Shown in pieces: positions 1-7,023 of a stretch of 10,967 nucleotides of DNA. A model generated the notes under the pieces. It was not told where the DNA came from, ran no database searches, and was given only the letters and a program-made list of their open reading frames with translations. Location: contig DOTD01000043.1 of the NCBI GenBank assembly GCA_003513005.1, forward strand, positions 1 through 10,967, read 5' to 3'. How positions within the stretch are numbered: the first letter of the stretch is position 1; each line of letters begins with the position of its first letter. Made by a program: the position numbers and the translations under genes. This stretch comes from Desulfotomaculum sp. (lineage in GTDB: Bacteria > Bacillota > Desulfotomaculia > Desulfotomaculales > Nap2-2B).

Positions 1-252
1 CTGGCTTATCATTTACTTATTGGTATTGAGGCAGGTTTACGGGAACAAGGAGATACACGTCAATGGTCAACGATTAAAAAGATTCTTTGCACACACACCA
101 GAAGTACAATAATTTTACATGGAGAGGAAAACAAGATTTACAGTATCCGGTTATCCAGCCAGCCGGAACCAGAGCAACGGGATATCTATAAGAAACTTGG
201 GATCAAGGACCCTCTGAAAAATAAACATACGGTTTTGCACCGCAGAATGTAG
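1..252 (+). CDS. Transposase C-terminal fragment, IS1634/IS4-type DDE family
   Basis: The frame is open from base 1 and ends at the TAG at 250-252, giving 83 residues with no start in the window. It begins LAYHLLIGIEAGLREQGDTR and runs on through a THTRSTIILHGEE stretch to a PEPEQRDIYKKLGI segment. This resembles the C-terminal tail of IS1634/IS4-superfamily transposases, which commonly carry a helix, a W.TI..IL.TH.R.T motif and a final IY..LG segment. The catalytic DDE core would lie to the left of the window. The bases just after the stop recur inverted at the right edge, which supports a multicopy insertion sequence. The family call is from motif memory; the exact IS family is uncertain. 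Confidence 0.75.
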   Translation: MAYHLLIGIEAGLREQGDTRQWSTIKKILCTHTRSTIILHGEENKIYSIRLSSQPEPEQRDIYKKLGIKDPLKNKHTVLHRRM

Positions 253-321
253 TACCTAATTTTTTCGATGGATCGAGGCTGCAAGGGGAGTTCGGGGTTT
301 TGGAGGGGAAAGTTGGGTTAA
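239..321 (+). mobile_element. Right end of IS1634-type element, copy 1
   Basis: This segment covers the last codons of the transposase and its 3' noncoding end. It matches the reverse complement of 10884-10967 with two substitutions (positions 311 and 318) and a one-base difference in a T run. Similarity stops after about base 321 (reading GGGTTAAGG here and GGGCTAACC in the other copy), which places the element boundary near 318-321. The other terminus and any target-site duplication are outside the window. Confidence 0.75.
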
Positions 322-341
322 GGCATTGCCCTCACCAAACA

Positions 342-403
342 AGGAAGCAAAATGAACGTCCCCTTGCTTCAGGAAGCAAAATGCGCTAACGTCCCCTTGC
401 TTC
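342..403 (-). repeat. Two tandem REP-like palindromes after valS
   Basis: Two adjacent units each have the form GAAGCAA, a 13-17 base loop, then TTGCTTC (344-370 and 373-403). On the minus strand both loops begin GGGGACGTT. The second unit starts one base beyond the valS TAG stop. The 7-bp stems could fold in the valS transcript and may act in 3'-end formation or mRNA protection, but no run of U follows, so this is not a classical intrinsic terminator. A unit with one mismatch over 29 bases occurs inverted at 10214-10244, and a shorter relative occurs at 3224-3248. Confidence 0.75.
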
Positions 404-404
404 G

Positions 405-3047
405 CTAGCTTTTCAAGATCTCCAGCCGTTCGTTGACGGCCTCCATGGCTTTTTTAAGTTCGCCTTCTTTTGCTCTTTCCTTTTCAACTATCTCAGGGGC
501 GGCTTTTTTCAGGAAGCTCTCGTTGTTCAGCTTGCCCTGTACCCGCTGGAGGTCCTTCCCGCTGGCCAGCAGATCCTTTTCCAGCCGGGCGATCTCTTTC
601 TCAATATCGATCAAGCCTTCCAGGGGCATAAAGATCTCCACGCCTCTGGCGACCGCGTGGACGGCCCTGGCGGGTTTTTGATTCAAGTTTGAGGAAACTT
701 CCACACGGCAGGCTGCAAGCTGTTCAAGATAGGAAGACCAGCTGCCGAGGAAATTCTTCGTATCTTGTGGCGCAAGCAGGATAATAGCGGCTTTTTTGCC
801 CGGCGGGACGTTCATTTCACTTCTTAAGCGCCGGATCGAACGGGTAATCTCCATCAGGTCGAACATCCCCGACTCGGCGCCGGGATCCCGCAAGTTCTCT
901 TCAAACTCCGGCCAGGAAGTTTTCATGATGGTTTCTCCCTGATGGGGCAGGCGCTGCCAGATGTCTTCAGTTATAAAAGGCATAAAGGGGTGCAGGAGTT
1001 CCAGTGTCCCTTTCAGGACCCTGACCAGCACGTGCTGGGCTGTCTGCCGCGCCGCGCTGTCTTTACCGTAAAGCCTTGATTTGCACAGCTCCACGTACCA
1101 GTCGCAGAATTCGTTCCAGGTGAACTCATAGATAATTCTGGCCGCTTCTCCCAGTTCGTAGTTTTCCAGGCAGGCCGTCACACTGGAAGCCGTGTCCTGA
1201 AAACGGCTTAAAATCCACCTGTCGGCCAGTGTATACGACTTATCCGACGGATTGGCGCCGGGATCGAAATCCTGTAAATTCATAATCACAAAACGTGAGG
1301 CGTTCCAGATCTTGTTGACGAAGTTGCGCGCCCCGTCAAGCCTCTCAAAATGGAAGCGCAGGTCGTTGCCCGGGGTGTTTCCGGTAACAAGCATGAAGCG
1401 CAGGCTGTCCGCGCCGTATTCTTCGATTACATCGATGGGGTCGACGCCGTTACCCAAAGACTTGCTCATTTTACGCCCCAGAGCGTCCATGACTAGCCCG
1501 TGGACAAAAACTTCGCGAAAGGGGACCTCGTTCATAAAGGCCAGCCCGCTGAAGATCATCCTGGCCACCCAGAAAAAGATAATATCCCTGCCCGTGACCA
1601 TAACCGAAGTCGGGTAAAAGTATTTGAGATCTTCGGTCTGTTCCGGCCAGCCCAGAGTGGAAAAGGGCCAGAGGGCGGAAGAGAACCATGTGTCCAGCAC
1701 GTCGGGGTCCTGTTCCAGGTCTTTGCTCCCGCAGCGCGGACAGCTTTCAGGATCTTCGGGCGCCGCAATTATATTGTCGCACTGCTGGCAGTACCAGACG
1801 GGAATCCTGTGCCCCCACCAGAGCTGCCTGGAGATGCACCAGTCCCGTATATTTTCCATCCAGTTCAAGTAAATTCTCGCAAAGCGCTCGGGAATATAAA
1901 CGATTCTGTTTTCCCGGACGGCCTCAATGGCCGGTTTGGCCAGGGGCTCCATCTTCACAAACCACTGCCGGGAAAGCATCGGCTCGATAATCGTGTGGCA
2001 GCGATAGCAGTGGCCTACGGCATGTTCATGGTCCTCGATTTTGATCAGGTATCCCTGTTCGTCGAGGTCTTTGACAATGCGCTTGCGGCATTCCCAGCGG
2101 TCGATGCCCCGGTAAGCCGCTCCCGCGTCTTCCGTCATTGCCGCGTCGGGCCCGATCACCTGCGGCGAGTCCAGGTCGTGCCTTTTGCCGACCTCGAAGT
2201 CGTTGGGATCGTGGGCTGGAGTTATTTTGAGAGCACCGGTCCCAAACTCCCTGTCAACGTACTCGTCGGCGATCAAAGGCATTTCCCGGCCGACTAGGGG
2301 GAGGAGCAGCGTCTCCCCGACTATGCTTTTAAAGCGCTCGTCGTCGGGGTGGACCGCCACAGCCACGTCTCCAAGCATTGTTTCCGGACGCGTGGTGGCA
2401 ATGATTACGCTTTTCCCGCCGCGCTTGGCGGGATATTTTATATAATACAGGTGTCCCGGCACCGGCAGGTGCTCCACCTCGATATCGGAAATAGTTGTAT
2501 GGCATCTGGGGCACCAGTTGACTATATAGTAGCCGCGGTAAATCAAGCCCTGCTCATAAAGCCGGATGAAGACTTCCCTGACCGCCTTTGAGCAGCCCTC
2601 GTCCATGGTAAACCGTTCGCGGTCCCAGTCACAGGAAGATCCCAGCCTGCGTAGCTGCTGGGTGATGCGCCCGCCATATTTTTCTTTCCAGGCCCATACG
2701 CGGTCAAGGAATTTCTTCCTGCCCAGTTCAGTCCTGGACGTTCCCTCGCTGGTTAGTTGTTCCTCCACCTTGGCCTGGGTGGCTATGCCGGCATGGTCAG
2801 TGCCCGGCAGCCAGAGGGCGTTGTACCCCTGCATGCGGCGCCAGCGGGTTAGGATATCCTGTAAAGTGTTGTCCAGGGCATGTCCCATGTGCAGCTGCCC
2901 GGTTACGTTGGGCGGGGGCATGACAATGCAGAAGGGTTTCTTTTCTTGATCAATCCTGGCGTGAAAAAATTTATTTTCTTCCCAGAAGCGGTACCATTTC
3001 TTTTCGACCAGCCCGGGATCGTAAGTCGTGGCCATTTGTTCGGGCAT
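405..3047 (-). CDS. valS: Valyl-tRNA synthetase
   Basis: Cytoplasmic class I enzyme that charges tRNA-Val with valine using ATP. The 880-residue length is normal for bacterial ValRS. Visible signatures are the HIGH-type motif HMGH at residues 53-56 within PPPNVTGQLHMGH, the editing-domain motif TTRPETMLGD at about 218-227, DWCISRQLWWGHRIP at about 402-416, a Cys pair (CQQC) and a second one (CPRC) at about 420-439 fitting a zinc-binding insertion, and KMSKS at 526-530. The last 65 or so residues are a Lys/Glu/Leu-rich coiled coil, the tRNA-binding arm usual in ValRS. The ATG start at 3045-3047 is preceded by AAGGAA seven bases upstream. The gene looks intact. It follows the ger cluster in the same orientation but has its own promoter. 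Confidence 0.97.
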   Translation of the reverse strand: MPEQMATTYDPGLVEKKWYRFWEENKFFHARIDQEKKPFCIVMPPPNVTGQLHMGHALDNTLQDILTRWRRMQGYNALWLPGTDHAGIATQAKVEEQLTSEGTSRTELGRKKFLDRVWAWKEKYGGRITQQLRRLGSSCDWDRERFTMDEGCSKAVREVFIRLYEQGLIYRGYYIVNWCPRCHTTISDIEVEHLPVPGHLYYIKYPAKRGGKSVIIATTRPETMLGDVAVAVHPDDERFKSIVGETLLLPLVGREMPLIADEYVDREFGTGALKITPAHDPNDFEVGKRHDLDSPQVIGPDAAMTEDAGAAYRGIDRWECRKRIVKDLDEQGYLIKIEDHEHAVGHCYRCHTIIEPMLSRQWFVKMEPLAKPAIEAVRENRIVYIPERFARIYLNWMENIRDWCISRQLWWGHRIPVWYCQQCDNIIAAPEDPESCPRCGSKDLEQDPDVLDTWFSSALWPFSTLGWPEQTEDLKYFYPTSVMVTGRDIIFFWVARMIFSGLAFMNEVPFREVFVHGLVMDALGRKMSKSLGNGVDPIDVIEEYGADSLRFMLVTGNTPGNDLRFHFERLDGARNFVNKIWNASRFVIMNLQDFDPGANPSDKSYTLADRWILSRFQDTASSVTACLENYELGEAARIIYEFTWNEFCDWYVELCKSRLYGKDSAARQTAQHVLVRVLKGTLELLHPFMPFITEDIWQRLPHQGETIMKTSWPEFEENLRDPGAESGMFDLMEITRSIRRLRSEMNVPPGKKAAIILLAPQDTKNFLGSWSSYLEQLAACRVEVSSNLNQKPARAVHAVARGVEIFMPLEGLIDIEKEIARLEKDLLASGKDLQRVQGKLNNESFLKKAAPEIVEKERAKEGELKKAMEAVNERLEILKS

Positions 3048-3092
3048 TAAAAAATTCCTTCCCTTTCCGGATTTTATTCTATCGTCTAAAAT

Positions 3093-3121
3093 ATGTTATC
3101 CGTTTAGGATAAAAGTGTCAA
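3093..3121 (-). promoter_or_regulatory. Sigma-A-like promoter of valS
   Basis: On the minus strand a perfect TTGACA (3116-3121) is followed by a 17-base spacer and TAACAT (3093-3098), which agrees well with the housekeeping sigma-A consensus. Initiation would fall about 40 bases before the valS ATG. That leaves no room for a T-box leader, although many Firmicute valS genes have one. No second promoter is obvious in 3048-3247. Confidence 0.75.
3096..3112. promoter_or_regulatory. Operator-like inverted repeat inside valS promoter
   Basis: TTATCC (3096-3101) and GGATAA (3107-3112) form a perfect 6-bp inverted repeat with a 5-base centre. It lies in the spacer and overlaps half of the -10 box. 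A protein bound here would block the promoter, so it is a candidate operator. The arms are short and AT-rich and no regulator is encoded nearby, so the assignment is tentative. Confidence 0.3.
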
Positions 3122-3223
3122 CTTTATTAGGACAAGTTATATCCTGAAAATAATCTTGTATTAGTAAGGTCAACTGCCTTCGTGCTCATTTTGCAAACCC
3201 AAAATCTCAGCTGGCTGATAAGA

Positions 3224-3248
3224 AAGCAAGGAGAACCGTCTCTTGCTT
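3224..3248 (-). repeat. REP-like palindrome overlapping the gerAB' stop
   Basis: On the minus strand AAGCAAG (3242-3248), an 11-base loop containing GACGGTTCT, and CTTGCTT (3224-3230) form a perfect 7-bp stem. Its first base is the last base of the TGA stop codon of the gerAB paralogue (3248-3250), so stop and repeat read as TGAAGCAAG. The stem and loop resemble the units next to valS. The rest of the gap from here to valS (3048-3223) holds the valS promoter and nothing else recognisable. Confidence 0.6.
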
Positions 3249-4345
3249 CATGAACTGGTCTTAACTCCTTTCTTGCCGCGAATCACTGCGACAAACAGCG
3301 CTAGAATGGGGATACCGAAATATATAAGAGAGCCGTAGTTCCACATCAGCTTTAAAAGGTCGACAATCACAGTCATACTGGGAAGTAAAAGGCCTATGGA
3401 GAAAATTATTATTCCCAGTGGAAGGACAAGCGGTTTTTGGTCTTTAATCCTGAATACTTTGCAGTAGATGCTTGTAAAAACATATAAGTTAATGCCTGCG
3501 GCAAGAATTGCGCTGATGCTCCATAGAAAAATATAGACTGACTCGAACCGATGAAAGAACGTTCCAAACTCGATCGCCCTGGTTAACGCCAGCACGGGAA
3601 TAGTTTGTTCTTCTAGTACACTATTGGGAAAAGATAAATCTAAAACCAAAAAGCCGGCAATAAGAAGCAGCCCGGAAAAAAGAACGGCTGCCAGGCCCCC
3701 CTTTTTGAAACGCTCAATATCCTGGAGGGAATTGATAAATAACGCCAGAATCAGAATATCCCCGTAAGCGGTGCTCCTTCTTATGCCTATTATGGCAAGA
3801 TGCTCAATTCCCCCGTCAAAGAGAGGAAAAAGATTGTAATATTTATACAGAGGCACAGCCAATATAAAAATACTTATAATACTGATTCCGTAAAGCCAGA
3901 TGAAGGAGGAAACCGTTCTGGCAAGAGTCTCAAAACCATGGTAGATCATAATCAAAACCGGTACCAGGAAAAAAATAATGATCATGCTTGGGGGGGTAAG
4001 CGGATAGATATATACCTTGACCGCTTCTGAGAACTCACGTGTAAACATTACGGAATTAAAAAGAATTGCTGCAGCTAAAACAATGCTGATTACGCTCCCT
4101 GCTATTTTTCCAAAAACCGTTTCAAACACTGAAACGAGGTCCTGCCCGGGAAACTTTTTCATCAGCAGGAAAATGAACAGAAAGCCAACCAGGGCTGTAG
4201 AAACAGCAACTAATTGCTCAAGCCACATTGCCGGCCCGACCATTTCCGCCAAATCCCTGGGACTGGCGAAAAAAAGCTTGGCCGTAATAGCCATTAAAAC
4301 AAGGCAGGTTGCCTCATAAACTCCAATCTTTCCCTCCCTGAGCAA
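3248..4345 (-). CDS. gerAB: Second GerAB-type germinant receptor B subunit (paralogue B')
   Basis: Polytopic spore inner-membrane protein of the GerAB spore-permease family (APC-superfamily fold, about ten helices), whose members form the ligand-binding B subunit of germinant receptors. By eye about 60-65% of residues match the GerAB encoded at 5919-7019. Shared blocks include GQDLVSV.ETVFGKIAG, FTREFSEAVK, NLFPLFDGGI, RAIEFGTFFHRF and DQKPLVLPLGII. I place the start at the TTG at 4343-4345: AAAAGGAG precedes it by eight bases, and the product (LLREGKIGV, 365 residues) then matches the paralogue from its first residues. The frame stays open upstream to 4438, but that part aligns with the gerAA tail and is probably a relic. 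B' lies last in the cluster, after gerAC and a small membrane gene, which is unusual. Confidence 0.9.
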   Translation of the reverse strand: MLREGKIGVYEATCLVLMAITAKLFFASPRDLAEMVGPAMWLEQLVAVSTALVGFLFIFLLMKKFPGQDLVSVFETVFGKIAGSVISIVLAAAILFNSVMFTREFSEAVKVYIYPLTPPSMIIIFFLVPVLIMIYHGFETLARTVSSFIWLYGISIISIFILAVPLYKYYNLFPLFDGGIEHLAIIGIRRSTAYGDILILALFINSLQDIERFKKGGLAAVLFSGLLLIAGFLVLDLSFPNSVLEEQTIPVLALTRAIEFGTFFHRFESVYIFLWSISAILAAGINLYVFTSIYCKVFRIKDQKPLVLPLGIIIFSIGLLLPSMTVIVDLLKLMWNYGSLIYFGIPILALFVAVIRGKKGVKTSS

Positions 4346-4432
4346 TCTCTTCACTCCTTTTCCCCGAAGGGCGATTCTCCTACGATCCATCCCCCGGAGA
4401 TTTTTGGCTGTCATTTTATTAAGGGCATAAAC
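4346..4432 (-). pseudogene. Relic of the 3' end of gerAA, left by duplication
   Basis: Read on the minus strand, this stretch aligns with 7020-7106, which covers the last 28 or so codons of gerAA and the gerAB ribosome binding site. Shared blocks include CCCTTAATAA, GGGATGG, GGGGA.AAAGGAGT and the GCTCAGGGA that continues into both gerAB genes. In translation the LNK residues near the gerAA C-terminus recur as LNK here. The relic is one base shorter between the CTTAATAA block and the gerAB start, which moves the gerAA frame into the gerAB' frame and removes the TAA stop. Similarity ends near 4432, the likely left junction of the duplicated segment. The relic still supplies the AAGGAG site for gerAB'. 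Confidence 0.7.
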
Positions 4433-4475
4433 AACCAATTTGAAATAAACAATCCGGTTTGAAAATAAAGTAAAA

Positions 4476-4640
4476 TTATCTTACTAAAATTATGGCCAGG
4501 AGAGGCGCAGCCAGAGTCAGCGCCGCCAGAAGCAGTATGCCGGCTACTGCCGGCCAGTCGCCTTTGGTCCAACTGTATCTGGCAAACCCCAGCAGCCGGC
4601 CGATGGTGTAAAGGACCAGAAGATAACTAACATATCTCAT
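4476..4640 (-). CDS. 54-residue two-helix membrane protein, candidate receptor D subunit
   Basis: Small gene starting MRYVSYLLVLYTIGRLLGFA and ending AIILVR before TAA (4476-4478). Its ATG (4638-4640) overlaps the gerAC TGA (4637-4639) as ATGA, which implies translational coupling. Residues 4-20 and about 29-53 are hydrophobic and could each span a membrane, separated by a short charged loop, RYSWTKGD. Some Bacillus and clostridial ger operons are known to encode small two-helix D proteins that modulate receptor activity, and the position after gerAC with this topology fits that class. Sequence homology to a known D protein is not established. The minus-strand codon usage is GC-rich and like that of gerAC, which supports a real gene. 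Confidence 0.7.
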   Translation of the reverse strand: MRYVSYLLVLYTIGRLLGFARYSWTKGDWPAVAGILLLAALTLAAPLLAIILVR

Positions 4641-5932
4641 TCCGCAGCCTCCTCCCTTACACTGACAAAGGGTGATTCCTTCAAAAGCATGCCGGTTCTT
4701 CGGATTATAAAGTCTACTTTAGTATTTACCTGCGCGGTGGGAAACTTTTCAGGCCAGTTATAGCTGTCCCATTCTTTTTCGGTAAAAAAGTGAGTTATGG
4801 CGCCCCTGCCAAAACCAAAGATATCCGAACGGAACTCATTCTGGCATTTGTCGACTAAGCTGTCCATTCTCTCCCTGATCTCTTTCTCAAAAGCTCTTTC
4901 CAAAACAGCCTTCTTCTCTTTTCCTTCATAGTGTACGTTGCTCTGCACGGCCAGAATCTCACCCTCCAGCCTCACCGTCAGATCTACAACAGGCCGGTCG
5001 CCTTTTACATTAACATTGATCTGGGGCCTTCTGGCCGGGCGCACGTCCAGCGCCACAATGCAATCTGGCGCTTCAGGGTCTTTGATTGTGAAGAAACCTC
5101 TTCGCAGATCGCCCGTCACCATACCCAGGGCTCTCGTTTCCTCACCGTCAAGGACGCCGACCATCTTCGGGCTGCGGAAGACGGCGGCGCCGAAGAAATC
5201 CCTCTTGACGCCTCCTTGACGGGGAACATCACCGGCAACGTACTCCCCGCCGCTGACCGACTCCTGACGCTGACCTTCCCCGGGCTGCTTTAATTTAAGC
5301 GGGTTGACTCCGCCCAGTATGGCCACCGGTTCTTCAATGTCTGATTCCAAGCCATTGTAAAAATCAAAAAACCTCCCCCGGGGTAAAAAAGAATCCCTGA
5401 CCTGCTGAGAAAGAATCAGCGAAAAGGCTTTGGCCGGGCGCATGCTTAAGAAGGTTTTGTTTTGCGCGATAAAATCGGCGGCCTTTCCCCTGGAGATAAC
5501 TATATGCGTTGATTTTCTAAATTCCCTGTAACGAGGCAGGCCCATGATGATTTTTACAAAGTCATCCGATCTGGCCATTTCCTCGGAAAAGATAATAAAT
5601 TTTGTATGCATAATGGATATCTTTCTGGAAGTAGTTATATTTGCCATATTAATGCCGGTATATACGGAAGGGCATTCCACAGTCACGGTCTCGGTAGCGC
5701 TAGCCTGCCCGCCGTCTTTTTGCTCCCCGTTGCTCCCGCCTCCGCCCCTGAAGCTGGCCATCTGCAGGGTAAGCCGCAGCCTGTCGGTTACACCCTTGTC
5801 AAAGCCCATTACCAAAACGTAGGCAATATCGTCCGGCTCCCAGCGGTCGTAGCAACCGGTCGCGCCAACAGGCAGTATGATGACAACAAGTAATACGAGG
5901 ATTATTTTTTTAATCAGGTTACTGCGCATCAC
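4637..5932 (-). CDS. gerAC: GerAC-type germinant receptor lipoprotein (C subunit)
   Basis: Lipoprotein subunit of a spore germinant receptor, anchored to the outer face of the inner spore membrane. The N-terminus has a basic start, a hydrophobic stretch (residues 10-22) and the lipobox-like ATGC with the lipidated Cys at 27. YDRWEPDDIAYVLVMGFDKG follows, typical of GerAC beginnings (GC.DR.E..D.A.V...G.D). The 431 residues exceed the usual 370-400, partly from Gly/Ser/Gln-rich inserts at about residues 65-80 and 215-240. Start is either GTG at 5932 or the next codon ATG at 5929; an AGGAG lies six or nine bases upstream, so both are possible. The gene overlaps the gerAB end by 14 bases and the small gene below by four. 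Confidence 0.93.
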   Translation of the reverse strand: MMRSNLIKKIILVLLVVIILPVGATGCYDRWEPDDIAYVLVMGFDKGVTDRLRLTLQMASFRGGGGSNGEQKDGGQASATETVTVECPSVYTGINMANITTSRKISIMHTKFIIFSEEMARSDDFVKIIMGLPRYREFRKSTHIVISRGKAADFIAQNKTFLSMRPAKAFSLILSQQVRDSFLPRGRFFDFYNGLESDIEEPVAILGGVNPLKLKQPGEGQRQESVSGGEYVAGDVPRQGGVKRDFFGAAVFRSPKMVGVLDGEETRALGMVTGDLRRGFFTIKDPEAPDCIVALDVRPARRPQINVNVKGDRPVVDLTVRLEGEILAVQSNVHYEGKEKKAVLERAFEKEIRERMDSLVDKCQNEFRSDIFGFGRGAITHFFTEKEWDSYNWPEKFPTAQVNTKVDFIIRRTGMLLKESPFVSVREEAAE

Positions 5933-7019
5933 TCTTTACTCCTCTCTTGCCGCGGGCTGCAGCGATAAGCAGCGCCAGCAGGGGGATGCCGAAATAAATT
6001 GACCAACCGGAGCTCCTTAATAATCCTAACAAGCTGACAATCACGGTGGTGCTGGGCATCAAAATGCCGATTGAGAATAATATTATACCAAGCGGAAGGA
6101 CCAGCGGCTTTTGGTCCTCAATCCTGAATACCTTGCAGTAAATGCTTATAAAAGCATATAAATTGACACCCACGGCGAGCATTGCGCTGATGCTCCAGAT
6201 AAAAACATAGATGGGATCAAACCTATGAAAAAATGTCCCGAACTCGATAGCTCTCGTTATCGCATATGCTGGAATTGCATTTTCAGAAGCTACAGATCTT
6301 GGGAAAGACATGTTATAGGCCAGAAAGCCGGAAATTAGAAACAGCCCGGAAATTATAACGGCTGTCAGACCTGCTTTTTTAAAATGCCCGAACCCCTGGA
6401 GAGAATTGATAAATACAGTTAGAACGAGGATATCCCCGTAAACTAAGGTCCTGTTCAGAGCGGTTATGGCAACGTGACCAATTCCTCCGTCAAAAAGGGG
6501 AAAAAGATTGGAAAAATTATATTGAGGACCGGACAGTATTAAAATACTAATAAAAGAAATTAAGATGATCCAGACGAATGAGGAAACTGTTTTGACAAGG
6601 CTCTCAAAACCAAGGTAGCTCATTAAGAGCACCGGCGCCAGAAAAAAAATCATAATCATACTTGGGGGGGTAGACGGGAAAATATATGCCTTGACAGCTT
6701 CCGAAAACTCACGGGTAAATAACACTGCGTTAAAAAGAATCACTGCAGCTAAGATAAGGCTAATCAGGTTTCCGGCAATCTTTCCGAAAACCGTTTCTAA
6801 TACGGAAACGAGGTCCTGTCCCGAAAACCTTTTCATAAGCAGGGAAATCAACAGAAAGCCAACCAGGGCCGCAGAAACAGCAATCACATGGACAAGCCAG
6901 CCGGCCGGGCCGACTGTTTCCGTCAACTGCCTGGGGCTGGCAAAGAATACTTTAACAACAATTGAAGTTAAAACAACGCTTATTGCCTCAAAAACTCCAA
7001 TCTTTCCTTCCCTGAGCAC
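5919..7019 (-). CDS. gerAB: GerAB-type germinant receptor B subunit
   Basis: Spore-permease-family membrane protein of 366 residues, the usual length, predicted to sit in the spore inner membrane and bind the germinant. It opens with LREGKIGVFEAISVVLTSIV, the conserved first amphipathic segment and helix, and carries the same signature blocks as its paralogue at 3248-4345. The start is GTG (7017-7019), with AAAAGGAG seven bases upstream; this ribosome site lies in the last codons and stop of gerAA (TAA at 7024-7026), leaving a 4-nt gap. The conventional A-B-C order and the 14-nt overlap with gerAC make this the primary B subunit. The gerAB symbol denotes family; which receptor (gerA, gerK and so on) it corresponds to cannot be told. 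Confidence 0.93.
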   Translation of the reverse strand: MLREGKIGVFEAISVVLTSIVVKVFFASPRQLTETVGPAGWLVHVIAVSAALVGFLLISLLMKRFSGQDLVSVLETVFGKIAGNLISLILAAVILFNAVLFTREFSEAVKAYIFPSTPPSMIMIFFLAPVLLMSYLGFESLVKTVSSFVWIILISFISILILSGPQYNFSNLFPLFDGGIGHVAITALNRTLVYGDILVLTVFINSLQGFGHFKKAGLTAVIISGLFLISGFLAYNMSFPRSVASENAIPAYAITRAIEFGTFFHRFDPIYVFIWSISAMLAVGVNLYAFISIYCKVFRIEDQKPLVLPLGIILFSIGILMPSTTVIVSLLGLLRSSGWSIYFGIPLLALLIAAARGKRGVKSDAQ

Positions 7020-7023
7020 CTTT

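Noticed and set aside
342..403. A short-spacer CRISPR-like array
   Set aside because: Only two units are present, each is internally palindromic, and there are no unique spacers of regular size between them.
1500..2297. Long plus-strand open frame inside valS (265 codons)
   Set aside because: It is antisense to conserved ValRS motifs, has no good ribosome site, and is explained by the codon composition of valS on the other strand.
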